Source: Clostridia bacterium (GTDB lineage: Bacteria > Bacillota > Clostridia > Christensenellales > UBA1242). Taken from it: DNA of 15,060 nucleotides. The translations under genes were made by a program, and so were the position numbers. Below the pieces are notes generated by a model, which saw nothing but the letters and a program-made list of their open reading frames with translations, did no database searches and had not been told where the DNA came from. Below are positions 11,427 through 15,060 of this stretch, piece by piece. Every line of letters starts with the position of its first letter. The first letter of the stretch is position 1. The DNA is taken from contig JAGCSP010000022.1 in NCBI GenBank assembly GCA_017964105.1, positions 1 through 15,060 of the forward strand, read 5' to 3'.

Positions 11427-13603
11427 TATAGGTGCAACACTCTTTCTCTAATCTCTTGTGTGCGGCCTTGGTTCCAGAATTGTGAGCCAATGTATCCACA
11501 AGTACGTCTTGCAACATTCATCTTAGTTTGGTCAGTGTTTCCACAATTTGGGCACTTCCAAATAAGTTTGCCATTTTCATCATCTTCAATATGTATTTCG
11601 CCATCATAACCACAGCACATGCAGTAGTCACTCTTTGTATTGAGTTCTGCATACATAATGTGGTCGTAAATAAATTTAATAACTTCTAGCACTGCTGGAA
11701 TATTGTTTTGCATATTAGGTACTTCCACATAACTAATTGCTCCACCTGGGCTAAGTGCTTGGAATTCGCTTTCAAGTGCCAATTTATCAAATGCATTTAT
11801 CTGCTCTGTTACATGCACATGATAACTATTAGTTACATATGACTTATCTGTAACGCCAGGAATTACACCAAAACGTTTTTGCAAGCATTTGGCAAATTTG
11901 TATGTAGTACTCTCCAATGGTGTGCCATACAATGAATAATCAATGTGTTCTGCTTCTTTCCACTTTTTTGTGTACTCATTTAGCTTGCGCATAATTTTTA
12001 GGCCAAACTCTTTACCTTCTGGCTCAGTAAGTTTTTTGCCAGTGAGATAGTAAACTGTTTCCCATAGTCCTGCATAGCCAAGTGATAATGTGGAATAGCC
12101 ACCATATAATAGTTTATCTATTTTTTCGCCAGGAGCAAGACGTGCAAGTGCTCCATATTGCCATAGAATTGGAGCAGCATCACTAGTGGTGCCTTTTAAT
12201 CTATCATGACGACAACGAAGTCCTTTGTGACATAGTTCCATGCGTTCATCAAATACTTGCCAGAATTTATCCAAATCTTTGCCTGCGGTAAGTGCAATAT
12301 CAATTAAGTTTACAGTAACCACGCCTTGATTGAATCTGCCATAATATTTTGGTTTACCAGATTCATCCACATATGGTGTTAAGAAACTGCGGCAACCCAT
12401 GCAGGTGTAGCAATGACCTTCGCCATTCTTATCAATTTTTAGTTCTAGCATTTTCTTTTCGGAAATGTAATCTGGTACCATGCGCTTTGCGGTGCAACGT
12501 GCAGCAAGTTCTGTTAGGTACCAATACTTGCTATCTTCTGTAATATTGTCTTTTTCAAGCACATAGATAAGTTTTGGGAATGCAGGTGTTACATATACGC
12601 CCTTTTGGTTTTTTACACCTTGAATACGTTGTTTTAATGCTTCTTCTATAATCATGGCAAGGTCTTTCTTTTCACGTTCATTGCGCGCTTCGCCAAGATA
12701 CATAAACATAGTAATAAATGGTGCTTGACCATTTGTTGTCATAAGAGTAATCACTTGATATTGCAAAGTTTGAATACCACGATTGATTTCTTCTTTTACT
12801 TTGTTTTCTACAACTTCATCAAGTTGTTTTTGCGTATATTTGATGCCAAGTTCTTCAAATTCTTCAATTGTTTTCTTTACAAATTTCTTTCTGGACACAT
12901 CTACAAATGGTGCAAGATGAGTTAAGGATATACTTTGTCCACCATATTGGTTTGATGCTACTTGTGCCACAATTTGTGTTGCCACATTACATGCAGTGGA
13001 AAAACTATGTGGTTTTTCAATCATTGTACCACTAATAACTGTGCCATTTTGAAGCATATCTTCCAAGTTTACAAGATCGCAATTGTGCATGCGTTGCGCA
13101 AAATAATCGCTATCGTGGAAATGTAGTATGCCTTCTTTGTGTGCCTTCATTACATCTTCTGGCACTAAGAATCTTTCACACAAATCTTTTGACACTTCAC
13201 CAGCCATGTAATCTCGTTGAACGCTATTTACAGTAGGATTCTTGTTTGAATTTTCTTGCTTAACTTCTTCGTTGTTGCAATCAATCAAACTCATTATTTG
13301 TGCATCAGTTGTATTGCTTTGACGTGCGAGTGCGCGCTTAAATCTATATGTAATATAATTGCGAGCCACTTCATATGCACCCTCTGCCATAAGACCATTT
13401 TCCACATAATCTTGCACTTCTTCCACAGTTTCGGTGCGTTTGGTCTTTTTGCATTTTGCCATAACATCGTCTGCAATTGCCTTAATTTGCTCTTCTTTCA
13501 AACGAAATTTTTCATCTACAGTCAAGTTTGCTTTGTGAATTGCATCTATTACCTTATTGATGTCAAATACTTGTTCTTCGCCGTTTCTCTTGATGATTTT
13601 CAT
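11426..13603 (-). CDS. nrdD: Anaerobic (class III) ribonucleoside-triphosphate reductase
   Basis: The 725-residue enzyme reduces ribonucleoside triphosphates to deoxynucleotides under strict anaerobiosis. An N-terminal ATP-cone (about 1-95: MKIIKRNGEEQVFDINKV, then an EEVQDYVE helix and RNYITYRFKRAL) provides allosteric control. The barrel contains HFHDSDYF, NCDLVNLEDML and CYTCMGCRSF with the candidate thiyl Cys region. Near the C-terminus are two CxxC zinc pairs (CMCC and CPNC) and the glycyl radical motif RTCGYIG with radical Gly at 703. The usual family length is about 700-750. The true start is ATG 13603: AGGAGG lies eight bases upstream. An in-frame TTG eight codons upstream would include that site in coding sequence, and an out-of-frame ATG directly abuts it. 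The operon with nrdG has paired NrdR boxes in its promoter. Confidence 0.96.
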   Translation of the reverse strand: MKIIKRNGEEQVFDINKVIDAIHKANLTVDEKFRLKEEQIKAIADDVMAKCKKTKRTETVEEVQDYVENGLMAEGAYEVARNYITYRFKRALARQSNTTDAQIMSLIDCNNEEVKQENSNKNPTVNSVQRDYMAGEVSKDLCERFLVPEDVMKAHKEGILHFHDSDYFAQRMHNCDLVNLEDMLQNGTVISGTMIEKPHSFSTACNVATQIVAQVASNQYGGQSISLTHLAPFVDVSRKKFVKKTIEEFEELGIKYTQKQLDEVVENKVKEEINRGIQTLQYQVITLMTTNGQAPFITMFMYLGEARNEREKKDLAMIIEEALKQRIQGVKNQKGVYVTPAFPKLIYVLEKDNITEDSKYWYLTELAARCTAKRMVPDYISEKKMLELKIDKNGEGHCYTCMGCRSFLTPYVDESGKPKYYGRFNQGVVTVNLIDIALTAGKDLDKFWQVFDERMELCHKGLRCRHDRLKGTTSDAAPILWQYGALARLAPGEKIDKLLYGGYSTLSLGYAGLWETVYYLTGKKLTEPEGKEFGLKIMRKLNEYTKKWKEAEHIDYSLYGTPLESTTYKFAKCLQKRFGVIPGVTDKSYVTNSYHVHVTEQINAFDKLALESEFQALSPGGAISYVEVPNMQNNIPAVLEVIKFIYDHIMYAELNTKSDYCMCCGYDGEIHIEDDENGKLIWKCPNCGNTDQTKMNVARRTCGYIGSQFWNQGRTQEIRERVLHL

Positions 13604-13643
13604 TTTCCATTCCTCCTGTAATTTCAAGAATTGTACATTGACA

Positions 13644-13673
13644 ATTGTAATACAACATGTAGTGCCATGTCAA
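13644..13673 (-). promoter_or_regulatory. nrdDG promoter, TTGACA-18-TACAAT
   Basis: On the minus strand the -35 TTGACA (13668-13673) and -10 TACAAT (13644-13649) are 18 bases apart. The promoter-proximal NrdR-like box lies inside the spacer, so a bound repressor would block polymerase. Confidence 0.7.
13652..13663. promoter_or_regulatory. NrdR-like box 2 (promoter-overlapping)
   Basis: ACAACATGTAGT is a near-palindrome (five of six positions) that matches the ACA-x6-TGT-like NrdR box pattern. It lies between the -35 and -10 of the nrdDG promoter. Confidence 0.6.
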
Positions 13674-13683
13674 ACAGAAAAAC

Positions 13684-13695
13684 ACAATATATTGT
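13684..13695. promoter_or_regulatory. NrdR-like box 1
   Basis: ACAATATATTGT is a perfect 12-base palindrome within ACACAATATATTGTAG, very close to the known NrdR box. Its centre is 32 bp from that of box 2, about three helical turns, the spacing typical of paired NrdR boxes. Confidence 0.72.
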
Positions 13696-13928
13696 AGTTT
13701 GTGCAAGACGACTAAAATTTTACTACTAATCATAAAATTCTTAAAATCCCGCATTTGTCAAAAACAATTACTTTGTGACAAAAAACCAACTTAGTAAATC
13801 ATAAATGTTTGCTAGCATGCAAAAATTAGCAGGCAACAAATGCAATAGCAATAACAAAAATTTTATTAAAATTGAATATTTTTGGTGTTAGACATTGTGA
13901 CAAAAAACTTATTTTGGGCAATATAGCA

Positions 13929-13955
13929 TAAAAAACACCCACCAAATGTGGGTGT
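13929..13955 (-). terminator. Terminator of the nitroreductase gene
   Basis: On the minus strand ACACCCAC (13955-13948) pairs with GTGGGTGT (13942-13935) around five bases and is followed by a T-run. Confidence 0.88.
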
Positions 13956-13964
13956 CGCAAAATT

Positions 13965-14618
13965 TTATAATGTGATTTTACCAAGTACTAAATCAACATG
14001 GCTTTTAACAATGCCCAAATCCATATCGCGATAAAAACCAATGCCAGCTTTTTTCACTTCAATTTTACCATTGGTGCAAATTATTTTAAATTTTTGTTGG
14101 TTAATTGCCGTTGGAGCAAGCAAACATGCTTGCACCACCTCATCTAACTTTTCTGGTTTTTCTCCAACTAGCGTGAGTACGCTTTGGGCAGATTTTGATT
14201 TGTGTGGCACTCCTTGTGTTTCGCCATACCCAAGCGCAATGCTACATTGCACTTTTTCGCCAGACATAATCTTCACCTTACTTTTTACATATCCCCTGTT
14301 GTATGTTAAACCCACAAAACATGTGTTTAATCCAAGTTCTTGTGCTTTGAGAACAAGTAATTCTCCCACATAACCACAAGTTTGTGCATTATTTCCCACA
14401 AGTGCAATTATGTTTTTACACCCACTAAATGAGCCATATGTGGTAGTTGCATTTTTAAATGCATCTATATCATCATAAAACACTTGTACATGCGTACCAT
14501 ATTTTTTATTTAAACTAGACACAACTTCATTTAGTATATTTTTCTTTTCTTCCTCGATTGGTTTATCTAAATATTTGCGTACAGAGTGCCTTTGTCTTAT
14601 TAACTCTAATATTTCCAT
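13965..14618 (-). CDS. Nitroreductase-family protein
   Basis: The 217-residue flavoprotein starts MEILELIRQRHSVRKYLDKPIEEE. The R-x-S-x-R motif (about 10-14) binds the FMN phosphate in nitroreductases. A middle segment, GYVGELLVLKAQELGLNTCFVG, matches the conserved helix-strand that packs on the flavin. IALGYGE (about 130-136) and the late LLAPTAINQQKFKI (about 164-177; usual form A-P-S-A-x-N-x-Q-P) complete the signature. The domain order resembles the two-lobed TM1586-type nitroreductases. It probably reduces quinones, nitro compounds or another acceptor with NAD(P)H; the true substrate is unknown. ATG 14618 is chosen because GGAGGTA sits just upstream (short spacing of about four bases); an ATG five codons earlier would put that site in coding sequence. 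It is monocistronic, with promoter TTGCAC-18-TATAAT. Confidence 0.85.
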   Translation of the reverse strand: MEILELIRQRHSVRKYLDKPIEEEKKNILNEVVSSLNKKYGTHVQVFYDDIDAFKNATTTYGSFSGCKNIIALVGNNAQTCGYVGELLVLKAQELGLNTCFVGLTYNRGYVKSKVKIMSGEKVQCSIALGYGETQGVPHKSKSAQSVLTLVGEKPEKLDEVVQACLLAPTAINQQKFKIICTNGKIEVKKAGIGFYRDMDLGIVKSHVDLVLGKITL

Positions 14619-14644
14619 ATTACCTCCAAACATGTTACACTTTC

Positions 14645-14674
14645 ATTATATTGCGCAGCATACACCATGTGCAA
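14645..14674 (-). promoter_or_regulatory. Nitroreductase promoter, TTGCAC-18-TATAAT
   Basis: On the minus strand the -35 TTGCAC (14669-14674) and -10 TATAAT (14645-14650) are 18 bases apart. The predicted leader is about 20 bases. Confidence 0.65.
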
Positions 14675-14703
14675 GTAATTTTATAAATAATGTATACTAA
14701 ATT

Positions 14704-14730
14704 AAAAAAAGTGACACAAAATGCATCACT
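14704..14730 (-). terminator. tRNA-Arg terminator
   Basis: On the minus strand AGTGATGCA (14730-14722) pairs with TGTGTCACT (14718-14710), including two G-T wobbles, around three bases, and a T-run follows. Confidence 0.78.
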
Positions 14731-14741
14731 CTTTATCATTT

Positions 14742-14816
14742 TGGTCTTCCCTGTAGGAATCGAACCTACAACTGACCCTTAGGAGGGGTCTGTTATATCC
14801 ATTTAACTAAGGGAAG
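14742..14816 (-). tRNA. tRNA-Arg (anticodon CCT)
   Basis: The 75-base cloverleaf pairs CTTCCCT with AGGGAAG in the acceptor. The anticodon stem GACCC/GGGTC encloses CTCCTAA, giving anticodon CCT, which reads AGG. The T-arm is TGTAGG-TTCGATT-CCTACA, the discriminator base is A, and CCA is encoded. Confidence 0.94.
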
Positions 14817-14857
14817 TAAAAAAATATATTTGTGCTAATTTCAACACAAATATATTA
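14817..14857 (-). terminator. Probable terminator of the downstream-edge gene, abutting tRNA-Arg
   Basis: This is a perfect 12-bp inverted repeat: AATATATTTGTG at 14823-14834 and CACAAATATATT at 14845-14856, with a 10-base loop. On the minus strand a seven-base T-run follows, ending one base before the tRNA-Arg 5' end. The stem is AT-rich, so termination may be partial, and tRNA-Arg might rely on readthrough since no clear promoter of its own is visible. Confidence 0.55.
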
Positions 14858-14895
14858 TATAATTTCTATTATTCAAAATCAAGCAATAGTATTAT

Positions 14896-15060
14896 TTATT
14901 CGTCTCCCATTACCTTATCTTTGCCTGGCTCGTAAACTACTAGTGGATATTTGCTCTGCCCAACTCTTACACGTGGCAATTCAAATACGCGCTTGCCAAT
15001 GTCTTCCAATAATCTAGTTTCGCTAGTATATATGCTGTGTGGAAGATAATTTTGCTTGTA
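14896..15060 (-). CDS. C-terminal end of an unrecognised protein (runs off the window)
   Basis: The minus-strand frame is open from the window edge to TAA at 14898-14896 and gives the last 54 residues. It includes LLEDIGKRVFELPRVRVGQS and KYPLVVYEPGKDKVMGDE. The segment is hydrophilic, mixed in charge and has no membrane helix. I cannot assign a family from this fragment. Codon use and AT content fit the neighbouring genes, and an inverted repeat with a T-run lies about 40 bases after the stop, which supports a real gene end. Confidence 0.65.
   Translation of the reverse strand, partial: YKQNYLPHSIYTSETRLLEDIGKRVFELPRVRVGQSKYPLVVYEPGKDKVMGDE

Larger units (their letters stand above)
13604..13964. 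other. Intergenic region upstream of nrdD
   Basis: Near nrdD (13604-13700) it holds the promoter, two NrdR-like boxes and the Shine-Dalgarno sequence. The far end (13929-13955) is the terminator of the nitroreductase gene. The remaining 230 bases are AT-rich without a gene. They contain a 14-base direct repeat, TTGTGACAAAAAAC, at 13773-13786 and 13895-13908, a 7-bp inverted repeat TTTGTCA/TGACAAA (13754-13760, 13776-13782) and a TGCTAGCA palindrome near 13809-13816. Confidence 0.5.

Noticed and set aside
13256..13621. A 121-codon plus-strand open frame antisense to the 5' part of nrdD
   Set aside because: nrdD is certain on the minus strand. The antisense frame is rich in Cys/His/Phe, typical of the reverse of an AT-rich gene, and has no ribosome site.
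13773..13786. A Rex operator at TTGTGACAAAAAAC
   Set aside because: The first half, TTGTGA, fits a Rex half-site, but the required TCACAA second half at six-base spacing is absent.
1..15060. CRISPR arrays, insertion sequences or integrated phage at the three tRNA genes
   Set aside because: No regularly spaced repeats, transposase or integrase-like proteins, or duplicated tRNA 3' ends were seen. The tRNA-Ser duplication involves the 5' end, unlike an integration site, which normally duplicates the 3' end.

Overview
The window is AT-rich, with short intergenic gaps, mostly TAA stops, textbook sigma-70-type promoters and many U-tract terminators. It carries an oxygen-sensitive class III ribonucleotide reductase (nrdD-nrdG) and an Fe-S-rich PreA-like enzyme. 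This points to an anaerobic, low-GC Gram-positive bacterium (Clostridia-like, possibly an uncultured gut lineage). That placement is inference from gene content and signals; no rRNA is present. I see no prophage, insertion sequence or CRISPR array.

Layout. 1-255: 5' end of an ABC exporter gene (minus). 256-647: divergent control region. 648-1457: TMEM175-type channel with a long basic tail (plus). 1489-1564: tRNA-Val(CAC) (minus). 1659-2858: GT4 glycosyltransferase (minus). 2947-3290: promoter, duplicated tRNA-Ser 5' segment, intact tRNA-Ser(CGA) and terminator (plus). 3377-4861: PreA-like FMN/4Fe-4S protein (plus). 4939-5403: TspO/MBR protein (plus). 6902-5433: two-gene minus operon, a nucleoside deoxyribosyltransferase-like protein then a Ca2+/Na+ antiporter. 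7010-7372: small membrane protein with an in-frame TAA (plus). 8599-7415: membrane-anchored MBL hydrolase (minus). 9720-8674: unknown protein (minus). 10808-9871: SAM riboswitch followed by a very short S-adenosylmethionine synthetase-like gene (minus). 13603-10905: nrdD-nrdG with paired NrdR boxes (minus). 14618-13965: nitroreductase (minus). 14816-14742: tRNA-Arg(CCT) (minus). 15060-14896: 3' end of an unrecognised gene (minus).

How the genes work together. Most are single-gene units with their own promoter and terminator. The clear co-transcribed pairs are nrdD-nrdG (stop and start overlap by one base) and the deoxyribosyltransferase-like/antiporter pair (3 bases apart). Two regulatory circuits can be read directly: SAM feedback by transcription attenuation on the metK-like gene, and NrdR-type repression of anaerobic deoxynucleotide synthesis.

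The most unusual items are a 260-residue MetK-like protein behind a SAM-I-type riboswitch that has almost no P4 helix; a 135-bp-offset partial duplication of the tRNA-Ser leader and 5' end; a small membrane protein split by an in-frame TAA; a four-cluster DPD-like protein without its flavoprotein modules; and two genes whose promoters predict leaderless mRNAs.
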